Below, one piece after another: positions 44,040 through 52,663 of a stretch of DNA of 64,000 nt. The position numbers and the translations under genes are program-made. The stretch's first letter is position 1. Every line of letters starts with the position of its first letter. Source of the DNA: an uncultured Christensenellaceae bacterium (lineage in GTDB: Bacteria > Bacillota > Clostridia > Christensenellales > CAG-314); contig CAJUCX010000003.1 in NCBI GenBank assembly GCA_910585195.1, positions 67,079 through 131,078 on the forward strand, written 5' to 3'. A model generated the notes under the pieces. That model did not search any database, was not told where the DNA came from, and saw nothing but the letters and a program-made list of their open reading frames with translations.

Positions 44040-45491
44040 ATGGCATTTTGCAGTTTTTCGCGTGATTTGGCGGACAGTTCATATACCACCGTCGACAACG
44101 TATTTATAACCAATTATCTTCCCGATGCGCCGGCAAGGTACGTCGACGTGTATCTTTTCGGACTTTATCTGTGCGGCAAAAATACGACGGACAACAGTCT
44201 TGACACGATGTCGCGTGTGCTCAACATAGACAAGGAAGATATTTTGACGATTTACACCTACTGGGAAGAACTGGGGTTGGTTTCTATTTTGCAAAAAACT
44301 CCGTACGAAGTATATTATCTGCCGGTAAGAAGCGACGACGTAGTGCTTAAAAAAATCAAACCGCAAAAATACCGTCAGTTCAACAAAGATATGCAAGGCG
44401 TGCTGACGGACAGGCTTATCTCCACAAACGAGTATAACGAGTATTATATCTTTTTGGAAACAACCTTTTTCGAGCCGAAAGCGCTTGTCGCCGTCGCTAA
44501 ATACTGTGCAGAGCGTAAAGGCGGCGATATAAATTATCCTTACATATTAAAGGTGGCGCGCAACCTTTCCGACAGCGGCATAAAAACCCTTGAGGCGGTG
44601 GAAGAAAAACTTGCAACGACGGTAAAATACACCGACGACATAAAACTGCTGTTTGCTTCGCTCGGCATAAAACGTGCCATAGAGTACGAGGACAGGCGTT
44701 TGTTTGAAAAATGGACGGACGGTATGGGTTACGACTTGGCAACAATCCGTTACGTCGCGCAAAAGAGCAAAAATCTCTCTATGGACAGGCTCAACGCCAA
44801 AATAGAAAAATATTACAAACTCGGAATGTTCAGCGAAAAGGAAATTGCAAATTACGAGTCCAACCGCGAAGAGTTGTACAATTTGGCAAAAGAACTAAAC
44901 AAAATAATAGGCGTATATTATCAATCGTTGGATTATATTTTAGAGGACTATCTTACGCCGTGGCTGCAAAAGGGCTTCGACGGAGATTCTCTCAAACTCA
45001 TTGCCAAATATTGTTTCAAGCAAAATATCCGTTCGGTAGACGGTATGAATTCCGCCGTCAACGGATTTTATAAAAAGGGGCTTACTTCGGCTCAGGCAAT
45101 CGCAGAGTATACCGCTGCAACGGTAAGCAGAGACGAAAGCATAAAAACCGTGCTGCAAAATGCCGGGTTGGTCCGCGGAGTTTCTTCAAGCGACAGGGCA
45201 AATTACAAAACGTGGACGGAGGCGTGGGGCTTTGATGACGAGGTTATAAATTATGCCGCCTCTCTTTCCGTAGGCGCAAACAACCCGACTGCGTATATGA
45301 ACAGAATTTTGTCTGATTTCAAGACTAAAAATATTTACAGCGTGGAAGAAGCAAAAAAACAAACCGTAAACAGTCTTAAACAATCAAAGGAAACGGAAAA
45401 AGAAAAAAGCAAAAAAGATTATCGCGAAAGAGAGTATACAAGAGAAGAATTAGACGCATTGTTCGATAACCTTGACGACGTGGAAATTTAA
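44040..45491 (+). CDS. DnaD/DnaB-like primosome protein with repeated DnaD domains
   Basis: 483 residues. N-terminal winged helix (about 25-115: LFGLYLCGKNTTDNSL ... VLNIDKEDILTIYTYWEELGLV), then DnaD-type C-terminal helical repeats; I count about four (near 135-190, 215-270, 300-355 and 370-430), each with the GF/GMxxxxIxxxA pattern. The last 35 residues are charged and end DALFDNLDDVEI. DnaD/DnaB proteins remodel DNA and recruit the helicase-loader in Bacillota. The next gene, four bases away, is the loader ATPase. CGGAG upstream of ATG 44040. Confidence 0.85.
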   Translation: MAFCSFSRDLADSSYTTVDNVFITNYLPDAPARYVDVYLFGLYLCGKNTTDNSLDTMSRVLNIDKEDILTIYTYWEELGLVSILQKTPYEVYYLPVRSDDVVLKKIKPQKYRQFNKDMQGVLTDRLISTNEYNEYYIFLETTFFEPKALVAVAKYCAERKGGDINYPYILKVARNLSDSGIKTLEAVEEKLATTVKYTDDIKLLFASLGIKRAIEYEDRRLFEKWTDGMGYDLATIRYVAQKSKNLSMDRLNAKIEKYYKLGMFSEKEIANYESNREELYNLAKELNKIIGVYYQSLDYILEDYLTPWLQKGFDGDSLKLIAKYCFKQNIRSVDGMNSAVNGFYKKGLTSAQAIAEYTAATVSRDESIKTVLQNAGLVRGVSSSDRANYKTWTEAWGFDDEVINYAASLSVGANNPTAYMNRILSDFKTKNIYSVEEAKKQTVNSLKQSKETEKEKSKKDYREREYTREELDALFDNLDDVEI

Positions 45492-45494
45492 GTT

Positions 45495-46412
45495 ATGGAT
45501 AAAAAAGACGTTATAGAAAAGATAGAAAGACAATTTCAAAACAAACGGCAGAGGGCAGAAGCAGAAGCGCAGGCGCGTTTCGATTTTGCCTGCCAAAACA
45601 AAGATTTTGCCAAACTTGCAAGAGAAGAAAGAACCTTGCAGTATGAAATGGGCAAAAATTTGTATTTCGGCAAACCTATTGACCAACAGCAAAAACAACT
45701 TGACGCCAATAAGTTGAGGCAGCGTGCCGTGCTTAAAAAACTTAAACTTACACCGGAAGATTTACTGCCAAGTTACGAGTGCAAAATTTGCAGCGACACC
45801 GGCGTTGCGGACGGCAAGCGTTGCAGTTGTTTCCAAAATGCGGTAAATCAGGAACTTTTGGCAAACAGCAAGTTGGTAGACAAGTCGTTAAGTTTAGGTT
45901 TGTTCGAGCCGCAAAACAAATCGCAGGAGCGCTGTGCGGAAAAGTTAAAGATTATTGCTGCAAAAGCGCCGGATACCAAAATAAAAAATATTATATTGTG
46001 CGGGCCGACGGGCACGGGCAAAACTTATATCGTCAACTGCTTGGCAAACGATTTGTTAAAGCGCAATTTCAGCGTTATGTTTACTTCGGCTTTTAATTTC
46101 AACAATTTGCTGCTAAGTATGCATCTTGCACCGCTTGCGCAAAAAGAAGATATGTTGAACAATCTTATAGATACCGACGTGTTGGTTATCGACGATTTGG
46201 GCAGCGAAAATATACTTAAAAACGTTACGGAAGAATACACCTGTAACATCTTGAACGAACGTCGTTATCGCGGCAAATATACTTTCATAACCACTAATTT
46301 GGATATGTTGGGCATTCAAGACAGATACGGAGAAAGAATAATGTCAAGACTGCTCGGCGGAGATACTCTCAAAATAAAACTCGACGGCAACGATTTACGC
46401 TTGACAAAATAG
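45495..46412 (+). CDS. DnaC/DnaI-type helicase loader ATPase
   Basis: 305 residues. A charged N-terminal coiled region (1-85), a zinc-binding module with CKIC and CSC near 98-112, then an AAA+ domain: Walker A GPTGTGKTY near 175, Walker B VLVIDDLG near 232, sensor 1 FITTNLD near 265 and an arginine finger region RIMSRLL. Typical DnaI layout, loading the replicative helicase. Follows the DnaD gene by three bases, so co-transcribed. Confidence 0.92.
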   Translation: MDKKDVIEKIERQFQNKRQRAEAEAQARFDFACQNKDFAKLAREERTLQYEMGKNLYFGKPIDQQQKQLDANKLRQRAVLKKLKLTPEDLLPSYECKICSDTGVADGKRCSCFQNAVNQELLANSKLVDKSLSLGLFEPQNKSQERCAEKLKIIAAKAPDTKIKNIILCGPTGTGKTYIVNCLANDLLKRNFSVMFTSAFNFNNLLLSMHLAPLAQKEDMLNNLIDTDVLVIDDLGSENILKNVTEEYTCNILNERRYRGKYTFITTNLDMLGIQDRYGERIMSRLLGGDTLKIKLDGNDLRLTK

Positions 46413-46564
46413 CAAAAATGGTAGAAACTGTTGCTAGCAAAAAATTCATATTTTTTGTCGGCAACAAATTATCATTGCATTAACGCAACTTGCAAAACTT
46501 GTTTAATACAGTAAGACACAAACAATCAATACAACATACAAGAAACCTAAAATTTTACAAGTTT

Positions 46565-46640
<76 letters not shown>

Positions 46641-46642
46641 TT

Positions 46643-46667
46643 AAGCCAAGGCATAGCCTTGGCTTTT
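46643..46667 (+). terminator. terminator of tRNA-Thr
   Basis: AAGCCAAGGC-ATA-GCCTTGGCTT, 10-bp stem followed by T. Confidence 0.88.
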
Positions 46668-46778
46668 CTTGTACTCGTTGCGGACTTTTACTATGATGCG
46701 ATTGACACTAGTATGTAGCAAGACGCGATTGACTACGTAACAATTGCTATATGTTGCTATTCCGTCGCGTTGCTCCTT

Positions 46779-46797
46779 GCAAGTCCGCTCAGCAGCT
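46779..46797 (+). repeat. duplicated tRNA-Thr 3' end
   Basis: The 3' 17 bases of the tRNA, AAGTCCGCTCAGCAGCT (46621-46637), recur at 46781-46797, 160 bases downstream. The rest of the tRNA is not repeated. This is the pattern left at attachment sites of tRNA-targeting integrases. Confidence 0.75.
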
Positions 46798-46807
46798 TCA
46801 TATAATT

Positions 46808-46836
46808 AACCCCATTGCAATTTGCAATGGGGTTTT
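46808..46836. terminator. terminator downstream of the duplicated tRNA end
   Basis: AACCCCATTGCAA-T-TTGCAATGGGGTT then T. It can also end the amidase transcript from the other strand. Confidence 0.85.
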
Positions 46837-46952
46837 GTCTGTGTTGCGTGTGTGGATAAAATATGTAACGCTTTGTTACATTTTGCCGTTTTGGTGTAGT
46901 AATGTACGTTTTATTCATTTATACACTACTTGTTTACTTCTTTATTTGCATT

Positions 46953-48017
46953 TTACGGCATTGGTCTGCCGCCGCCGACAGGGGTAAGTTTTGCCCAAGT
47001 GAGAGGGCCGACTATTCCGTCTGGCGTAAGGTTATTTTCTTGCTGAAATTCTTTTACTGCGGTTGTTGTGTTGTTTCCGAAAATTCCGTCTACGGTGCCT
47101 ACCGCATAAAGTTTGGACAGCAGTTTTTGCTGCAAATATCTTACGTAAACTCCGCGGCTGCCTTGACGAAGCAGCGGCAATGACGGGTCTTGACGCAAAA
47201 GGGTGCGCCACGTGTTTCTGCCTACTATGCCGTCTGCGACAAGTCCGTTGTCTTGTTGAAACTTTATTACTGCCGCCTGCGTTCCTCTGCCGAACGAGCC
47301 GTCTACGGAAAGCGCATTTCCGTATAAGTTTAGATAGCATTGCAAAAATTTTACGCCGTTGCCGTAACTGCCGTATCTAATCGTAGCCAACTGTGCGTAG
47401 TTGACTTCCGGAATATAATTTACGTCCAAATATTCCGACACGCCTATACAGCCTCCGTCGCCGCACTGTTTTTGAAAATCGGGGTCCATCATAAGTTTCG
47501 CTTCGTTAAAGTTGGTCATAAAACCGCATTCGGCAATCACCGCAGGGCAGTTTACCGAGCGAAGCATTCCCACTTCGCTTAAAGTGCCGACACCTCGGTT
47601 TGCGATAGATATTTCTTCGGCAAGTCCTGCCGATACGTCATAAGCAAGCAGCCTGCTTGCAGATGCAAAACTGTTTTCTCTGCTGTAAAAGACCTGATGA
47701 CCGTTTGCGGAAGAAAATACAAATTCATTTCCCGCTGCGTTATATGCAAAAGTTACGACGCAGTTTAGCCTTTGACGATTTACGCGCGTTACCCGTTGGC
47801 TTATTGAAAGGTCGGTTATTTCCGGTTTTACGTCGTAAACATTAAACCCCGTGCGTAAACACGCAATCAAAAAATTGTATTTTGCAGGTCTGTTAAATTC
47901 ATTTTCATAAAAATTTCTGTTGATATACGGCATTACCGGCGTGCGTTTGCCCACAGTCGGCGGGTTCATACCGTGCTCGTCGTTTGAACCTATGTAAAAT
48001 CTTTCAGCATTTGCCAT
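46953..48017 (-). CDS. N-acetylmuramoyl-L-alanine amidase with two PG-binding domains
   Basis: 354 residues. Residues 1-190 fit the Amidase_3 (LytC/AmiC) zinc amidase: a long N-terminal segment, NAAGN...ANGHQVFYS, and the catalytic glutamate in VIAECGFMTN near 160. Two PG_binding_1 repeats follow (about 215-275 and 285-345; FQQDNGLVADGIVGRNTW and FQQENNLTPDGIVGPLTW). The usual N-terminal metal motif with histidine is not obvious and there is no signal peptide, so either it is exported another way, acts in the mother cell on the spore, or is released by lysis. GGAGGG upstream of ATG 48017. Confidence 0.82.
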   Translation of the reverse strand: MANAERFYIGSNDEHGMNPPTVGKRTPVMPYINRNFYENEFNRPAKYNFLIACLRTGFNVYDVKPEITDLSISQRVTRVNRQRLNCVVTFAYNAAGNEFVFSSANGHQVFYSRENSFASASRLLAYDVSAGLAEEISIANRGVGTLSEVGMLRSVNCPAVIAECGFMTNFNEAKLMMDPDFQKQCGDGGCIGVSEYLDVNYIPEVNYAQLATIRYGSYGNGVKFLQCYLNLYGNALSVDGSFGRGTQAAVIKFQQDNGLVADGIVGRNTWRTLLRQDPSLPLLRQGSRGVYVRYLQQKLLSKLYAVGTVDGIFGNNTTTAVKEFQQENNLTPDGIVGPLTWAKLTPVGGGRPMP

Positions 48018-48230
48018 ATTTGCCCTCCGTTTTTTCTTAGTATCTATATGCGAACTATCGCAATGATGTGAAAAACATAAAAGAAATTTTCGGCATATTT
48101 CAAATTACGTTTATTAAACGGTTGCTTAAATTTAATGGGAAAATATTGCAGGCCGGTTTTTAATTGCAATTGTGTAAATGAATTTTATTTTTACGTCGTG
48201 TCGTACTAAAAGTTTTGCATTTTGGATTTA

Positions 48231-48259
48231 TTGACAAATCAACTAAACAGACATATAAT
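48231..48259 (+). promoter_or_regulatory. promoter of degV
   Basis: TTGACA (48231-48236), 17-base spacer, TATAAT (48254-48259): perfect consensus with ideal spacing, 41 bases before the ATG. Confidence 0.92.
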
Positions 48260-48300
48260 ATTTTATAATTTTAACAACAGTTTTGTCTGGAAGGTGTATT

Positions 48301-49158
48301 ATGGAAAAGATAAAAATTACCAGCGACAGCGCGGCAGACTTAAACGAATTGTTTGCGCAAAACAACGTGGACGTATTTCCTTTGTACGTTTACCTCGGCG
48401 ACGACGAATATCTTGACGGTGTTTCCGTTAAGCCGGAAGATATTTATGCTTTTGTGGCAGAAAAGGGAATTTTGCCTAAAACCGCGGCAAGAAATGCCGA
48501 AGATTTCAAAGTCTTCTTCAAACAATATACCGACGACGGTTATAAAGTGGTGCATTTCAGCATATCCGACAAAATGTCGATGATGTATAAATCTGCTTGC
48601 GCCGCCGCGGAAGAACTCGGCAACGTATACGTAGTAGACAGTAAAAGCCTTTCCAGCGGAATAGGTTTGTTGGTGTTGAGCGCGGCAGATATGGCAAGGG
48701 AAGGAAAAACCGCGGAAGAAATTTACAAACGCTCGGTAGAGCGTGCAGAACACGTGCAGGCGTCGTTTGTGGTAAACACAATGGACTATTTGTACAAGGG
48801 CGGTCGTTGCAGCGGTCTTGCTGCATTTGCTGCAACTAAGTTGAAAATCAAGCCGTCTTTGTTGGTTGTCGACGGAGAAATAACCGTATACAATAAGTAT
48901 TTTTCCAAAACCGGAAGGCGCGCCCTCAACAAATATATGGAAGATATTTTGAAGCAATTCGACAATCCCGATACTACGCGCATATTTATAACTCACACCC
49001 AAATAGACGACGAAGTTGTGGAAATGGTAAGAAGCTATATAAAAGAAAATACAAAGTTTGATACAATTTTAGAGACAGTTGCAGGTTCTACCATTACGTC
49101 GCATTGCGGTCCCGGAACGCTCGGCATACTTTATATTAACGACGGAAATCACAAATAA
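48301..49158 (+). CDS. DegV-family fatty-acid-binding protein
   Basis: 285 residues. N-terminal ITSDSAADL, the central VVNTMDYLYKGGRCSGLAAF, and the C-terminal SHCGPGTLGI are the DegV signatures; members bind a fatty acid and feed it to FakA-type kinases. ATG 48301 has GGAAGGTG upstream; an earlier in-frame ATG at 48283 is unsupported. Driven by an unusually strong promoter. No FakA gene is nearby. Confidence 0.94.
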   Translation: MEKIKITSDSAADLNELFAQNNVDVFPLYVYLGDDEYLDGVSVKPEDIYAFVAEKGILPKTAARNAEDFKVFFKQYTDDGYKVVHFSISDKMSMMYKSACAAAEELGNVYVVDSKSLSSGIGLLVLSAADMAREGKTAEEIYKRSVERAEHVQASFVVNTMDYLYKGGRCSGLAAFAATKLKIKPSLLVVDGEITVYNKYFSKTGRRALNKYMEDILKQFDNPDTTRIFITHTQIDDEVVEMVRSYIKENTKFDTILETVAGSTITSHCGPGTLGILYINDGNHK

Positions 49159-49214
49159 AAATATTTTGTTGGCAGCAATGATTTTTATGCGGTCTTATGA
49201 GAGTATGCTCGATT

Positions 49215-49246
49215 CTGTCTTACAAAATATAAGTTTTGTAAGACAG
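49215..49246. repeat. inverted repeat before DUF3795 gene
   Basis: CTGTCTTACAAAA / TATAAG / TTTTGTAAGACAG, 13-bp perfect arms. No T run follows on the plus strand, so it may be an operator or leader hairpin and not a simple terminator for degV. Confidence 0.7.
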
Positions 49247-49283
49247 GCGAAAAAAGTTGATTTATAAAAAGGAGCATTGGCAG

Positions 49284-49640
49284 ATGAAAAAATTGATAGC
49301 TTATTGTGGCCTCGATTGCGAAAAATGCGATGCGCGTAAGGCTACGCTTAATAATGACGACTCGCTGAGAGAAAAGACGGCAAAACTGTGGACACAGTTA
49401 AACGGCGTGGAAATTACTGCAGAAATGATAAACTGCGAAGGCTGCCGTACTGACGGCATTAAAACAACGTTCTGCAATGATTTGTGTCCTATAAGAAAGT
49501 GCGCTGTCGGCAAGAAGCATGAAACTTGCGGAAGTTGTGATGAAATGAAAATATGCAAAACAGTAAGCATGGTTATAGCAAACAATGACGAAGCGAAAAA
49601 CAATTTGACGGTACAAGTATCCAGCGGTAAAAATAATTAA
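49284..49640 (+). CDS. cysteine-rich DUF3795 protein
   Basis: 118 residues. Thirteen cysteines in DUF3795-type pattern: AYCGLDCEKCDARKA, INCEGCRTDG, FCNDLCPIRKCAVGK, TCGSCDEMKICK. Probably binds zinc or an Fe-S cluster; function of the family unknown. ATG 49284 has AAAGGAG upstream. Own terminator follows. Confidence 0.88.
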   Translation: MKKLIAYCGLDCEKCDARKATLNNDDSLREKTAKLWTQLNGVEITAEMINCEGCRTDGIKTTFCNDLCPIRKCAVGKKHETCGSCDEMKICKTVSMVIANNDEAKNNLTVQVSSGKNN

Positions 49641-49661
49641 CGGCAAATAAATTACAAAAAG

Positions 49662-49690
49662 AAAATCCCTTGCAAAATGCAAGGGATTTT
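49662..49690. terminator. terminator between DUF3795 and DUF308 genes
   Basis: AAAATCCCTTGCA-AAA-TGCAAGGGATTTT, 13-bp stem between convergent genes. Confidence 0.9.
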
Positions 49691-49711
49691 CTTTTTGCTT
49701 AGTGTCGATAA

Positions 49712-50176
49712 TTAAAGTTTTTTACCGAAGAGAGCCAAAATACCGTTGATGATAAGGATAACGCCTGCAACGATAAGAAGGATGTTAGCAACGTCTGCGG
49801 CAAATTTTGTGCAAACAAGAAGTATACCTACAACAATCATTACGATAGGTGCAAGCAATGCTTTCCAGCCATACTTCATATTGTTTACCAAGTCAACAAC
49901 ACCTTTGATTATAAGCAGAACACCAAAGATAAGAAGTACCAAATCTACGATAGTCCAACCGCAAATCAAGATAACAACGCCTACGACTGCTTCAACAATG
50001 CCGTTTACGGTGCGGCCTTTAATAAGGTCGTAAATACCCAAAGCAAGGAACAATACGCCGATAACTGTAAGCATAATGCTGAGCATGTCGCCTTTTGCAA
50101 AGCACAAAAGAGCGCCGACAACTACGTAAAGAATGCAAGTAAGAATGTTGTTTGCAGTCAATTTAAGTTTTGCCAT
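49712..50176 (-). CDS. DUF308 (HdeD-like) membrane protein
   Basis: 154 residues with about six short hydrophobic segments and repeated GVLLIIKG / GVILIINGI units, the DUF308 repeat of HdeD-like membrane proteins linked to acid stress in enterics. ATG 50176 has AAGGAG upstream. A perfect 18-bp palindrome lies 78 bases further upstream and could be its operator. Confidence 0.85.
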   Translation of the reverse strand: MAKLKLTANNILTCILYVVVGALLCFAKGDMLSIMLTVIGVLFLALGIYDLIKGRTVNGIVEAVVGVVILICGWTIVDLVLLIFGVLLIIKGVVDLVNNMKYGWKALLAPIVMIVVGILLVCTKFAADVANILLIVAGVILIINGILALFGKKL

Positions 50177-50253
50177 TTTTCTTTCTCCTTTATTTATTTT
50201 CGGTTCCATAAAATTATATAGCAATAAAGTTTACAGAAACTATACAACTTTAT

Positions 50254-50271
50254 ATAACTTATATAAGTTAT
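50254..50271. promoter_or_regulatory. 18-bp palindrome upstream of DUF308 gene
   Basis: ATAACTTATATAAGTTAT is perfectly self-complementary. Its location just upstream of one gene and about 110 bases before the divergent promoter of the exporter suggests an operator, without proof. Confidence 0.5.
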
Positions 50272-50376
50272 TATAAAACCACATAAAAAATAACAAAGTT
50301 TACACGTAAATGTCAACTGTATAAATAAAATTTCTCTTATCTTGCAAACGTCAAATTAAATAAGTTTATTTTATAA

Positions 50377-50406
50377 TTGACCGTAAACGCTTTCTTGATA
50401 TATAAT
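50377..50406 (+). promoter_or_regulatory. promoter of polysaccharide export locus
   Basis: TTGACC (50377-50382), 18-base spacer, TATAAT (50401-50406), 47 bases before the first ATG. Confidence 0.72.
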
Positions 50407-50453
50407 AAAAATAATCTGCCGTATTTTGGCAATATTTACTTATATAAAAATTT

Positions 50454-51902
50454 ATGGATAATACAAAAAAGCAAAATGCAAAGCGAACAATAAAAGTATG
50501 CGGAATAACAATGGCGGTATATGCGGTGCTTGTAGTGCTGTTTTATCTGCTTTGCGGAGAACAACTTTATTTCCGTCAATCGCGCGGTAATATCAATATG
50601 AAAGGTACGGAAAGATTTCCTGTGGAAATTACTAACGAAGTTTCCGTTACTCAAACTTTTGTGCCGCAAATAGATAAGATTAAATCTTTTGCAATAAGGT
50701 GGGGCAATTATTCACGACAGAACAGCGGCGATTTGATAATCGAGGTCTGCAAGGCGGGGGACAAAACGCTTTTGGCTCAAAAAACGTTTTCCGTTGCCGA
50801 AATACAAAATGATGCGTTGACTGTAATTGACCTTGAAGAGACTTTAGACGGTTTCCGCGGCATTATGTTAGAAATCAGCGTCAGGGCAACGTCTGTTGCA
50901 GGTCAAGGCGTAACACCTGCCGTCAATTTGACCGAGTCCGATATATACGGCGGCGAGTTGCGCATAAACGGAGTTGTGCAAGAAGGCGCGTTGTGTCTTT
51001 CTGTGTTAGGTATCGATTACGTCTGGACAGGTCAGCATTATTGGCAGTTGGCGGCAATCGGCGCAGCAATAGTTTTTTTGTTTGCATTCGTTGTCGTTTT
51101 GAAAATAAACCACGGAAAGAAGAGTTTAATTTACGGCGTTTGTAAATCATTAAAAAGATATAAATTTTTGATTCAGCAATTAGTTTCACGCGATTTCAAG
51201 ACCAAATATAAACGCTCGGTATTGGGTGTATTATGGAGTTTCTTAAACCCATTGCTTACGTCGTTTGTGATGTATATTGTCTTTTCAAACCTGTTTAGAT
51301 TTGACATTGCGTATTATCCCGTATATTTGATTATCGGTACCGTATTGTATAACTTTTTTTCGGAAAGCACAAATATGTGTCTTTCTTCCATAGTGGATAA
51401 TTCAAACCTCATTACCAAAGTCTATGTGCCGAAGTTTATTTATCCGCTTACTCGTACTCTTTCGTCCGGCATAAATCTGCTTTTTGCGCTTATACCGATT
51501 ATTATCATCGCATTTATAATGGGGCTGTTTCCTAAAGTGTCATGGCTGCTTTTGCCTTATCCTCTTATTTGCCTTATGATATTCGGGTTGGGTATCGGAC
51601 TGCTGTTGGCATCGGCAATGGTATTTTTCCGTGATATGCGTTTCTTGTGGGGCGTAATAACAATGATGTGGATGTACTTGACGCCAATCTTTTACCCTGC
51701 GGAAATCTTAAAAGATTTAAGTTGGGTTTTGCAAATAAACCCGCTATATCACATTATTACTTTTGTGCGCACCTGCATAATTGACGGCGTTTCGCCTGAG
51801 CCTATTTCTTACGTTTGGTGTATTCTGGGGGCGGCAATTGTATTTGTCATAGGGGCACTGGTGTTCAAAAAGACGGAAGATAAATTCATTTATTATCTAT
51901 AA
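50454..51902 (+). CDS. polysaccharide ABC permease fused to N-terminal extracellular domain
   Basis: 482 residues. Residues 1-215 are a membrane segment, an extracellular strand-rich domain (about 45-190) and a second membrane segment; residues 225-482 are the Wzm/TagG-type ABC-2 permease with the amphipathic LVSRDFKTKYKRSVLGVLWSFLNPLL gate helix and six membrane segments. Ordinary Wzm permeases are about 260 residues, so this is a fusion. The added domain probably contacts the exported glycan or wall. Pairs with the ATPase 21 bases downstream. No clear ribosome-binding site is seen before ATG 50454. Confidence 0.9.
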   Translation: MDNTKKQNAKRTIKVCGITMAVYAVLVVLFYLLCGEQLYFRQSRGNINMKGTERFPVEITNEVSVTQTFVPQIDKIKSFAIRWGNYSRQNSGDLIIEVCKAGDKTLLAQKTFSVAEIQNDALTVIDLEETLDGFRGIMLEISVRATSVAGQGVTPAVNLTESDIYGGELRINGVVQEGALCLSVLGIDYVWTGQHYWQLAAIGAAIVFLFAFVVVLKINHGKKSLIYGVCKSLKRYKFLIQQLVSRDFKTKYKRSVLGVLWSFLNPLLTSFVMYIVFSNLFRFDIAYYPVYLIIGTVLYNFFSESTNMCLSSIVDNSNLITKVYVPKFIYPLTRTLSSGINLLFALIPIIIIAFIMGLFPKVSWLLLPYPLICLMIFGLGIGLLLASAMVFFRDMRFLWGVITMMWMYLTPIFYPAEILKDLSWVLQINPLYHIITFVRTCIIDGVSPEPISYVWCILGAAIVFVIGALVFKKTEDKFIYYL

Positions 51903-51923
51903 AAGATTTAAGGAAAATGCAAA

Positions 51924-52655
51924 ATGGCAGATACTGTTATTAAGGTTGATGATATTTCCGTAAAATATAAATTAACCGACGACAAGATATTGTCGCTTAA
52001 AGAATTTGTTACTCGAAAATTAAGCAACAAAATAAATTACAAAGAGTTTTGGGCGTTAAAAAACATATCTTTCAGCGTAGGCAAAGGCGAAGTATTAGGT
52101 ATTGTAGGGCGTAACGGTTCGGGCAAGAGTACCTTGCTTAAGGTTATTTCCGGTATATTAAAACCCTCAAACGGCAAGTTGGAAACAAACGGTGTTATTG
52201 CGCCGATGTTGGAACTCGGCTCCGGTTTTGATGGGGATTTGACAGGCAAAGAAAATGTCTTTCTAAACGGTGCAATATTGGGTTACGACAAAAAGTTCCT
52301 GACTGAAAAATACGACGAGATTTTAGAGTTTTCGGGTTTAGGAGAGTTTATAAACGTGCCGGTAAGAAATTATTCTTCCGGTATGACTGCCAGACTGGCA
52401 TTTTCTATCGCAACTCTTGTCAATCCTGATATTTTAATTGTAGATGAAATTTTGTCGGTAGGCGATGCACCGTTTCAGCAAAAGTGCCAAGACAGAATGA
52501 AGCAAATGATGAGCGGCGGCACAACCGTATTGATTGTATCGCACTCGATTGCGCAAATCAAAGACCTTTGCACAAGAGTAATTTGGCTAAACGAAGGTAA
52601 CATTCAAATGATGGGCGGCACCGAGGAAGTTTGCGCCGCTTATGAAAATTTTTAG
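51924..52655 (+). CDS. polysaccharide ABC exporter ATPase (Wzt/TagH type)
   Basis: 243 residues. Walker A GRNGSGKST near 60, signature YSSGMTARLAF near 150, Walker B LIVDEIL near 172, and H-loop SHSI near 208. The order (SVKYKLTDDKILSLKEF N-terminus) matches O-antigen/teichoic-acid exporters; it lacks the C-terminal carbohydrate-binding domain of long Wzt. Works with the upstream permease. Confidence 0.95.
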   Translation: MADTVIKVDDISVKYKLTDDKILSLKEFVTRKLSNKINYKEFWALKNISFSVGKGEVLGIVGRNGSGKSTLLKVISGILKPSNGKLETNGVIAPMLELGSGFDGDLTGKENVFLNGAILGYDKKFLTEKYDEILEFSGLGEFINVPVRNYSSGMTARLAFSIATLVNPDILIVDEILSVGDAPFQQKCQDRMKQMMSGGTTVLIVSHSIAQIKDLCTRVIWLNEGNIQMMGGTEEVCAAYENF

Positions 52656-52663
52656 GGAGTAAA

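Noticed and set aside
46690..46780. Small mobile element between the tRNA and its duplicated end
   Set aside because: No integrase, no open frame and no terminal inverted repeats; only a possible scar, reported as a finding.
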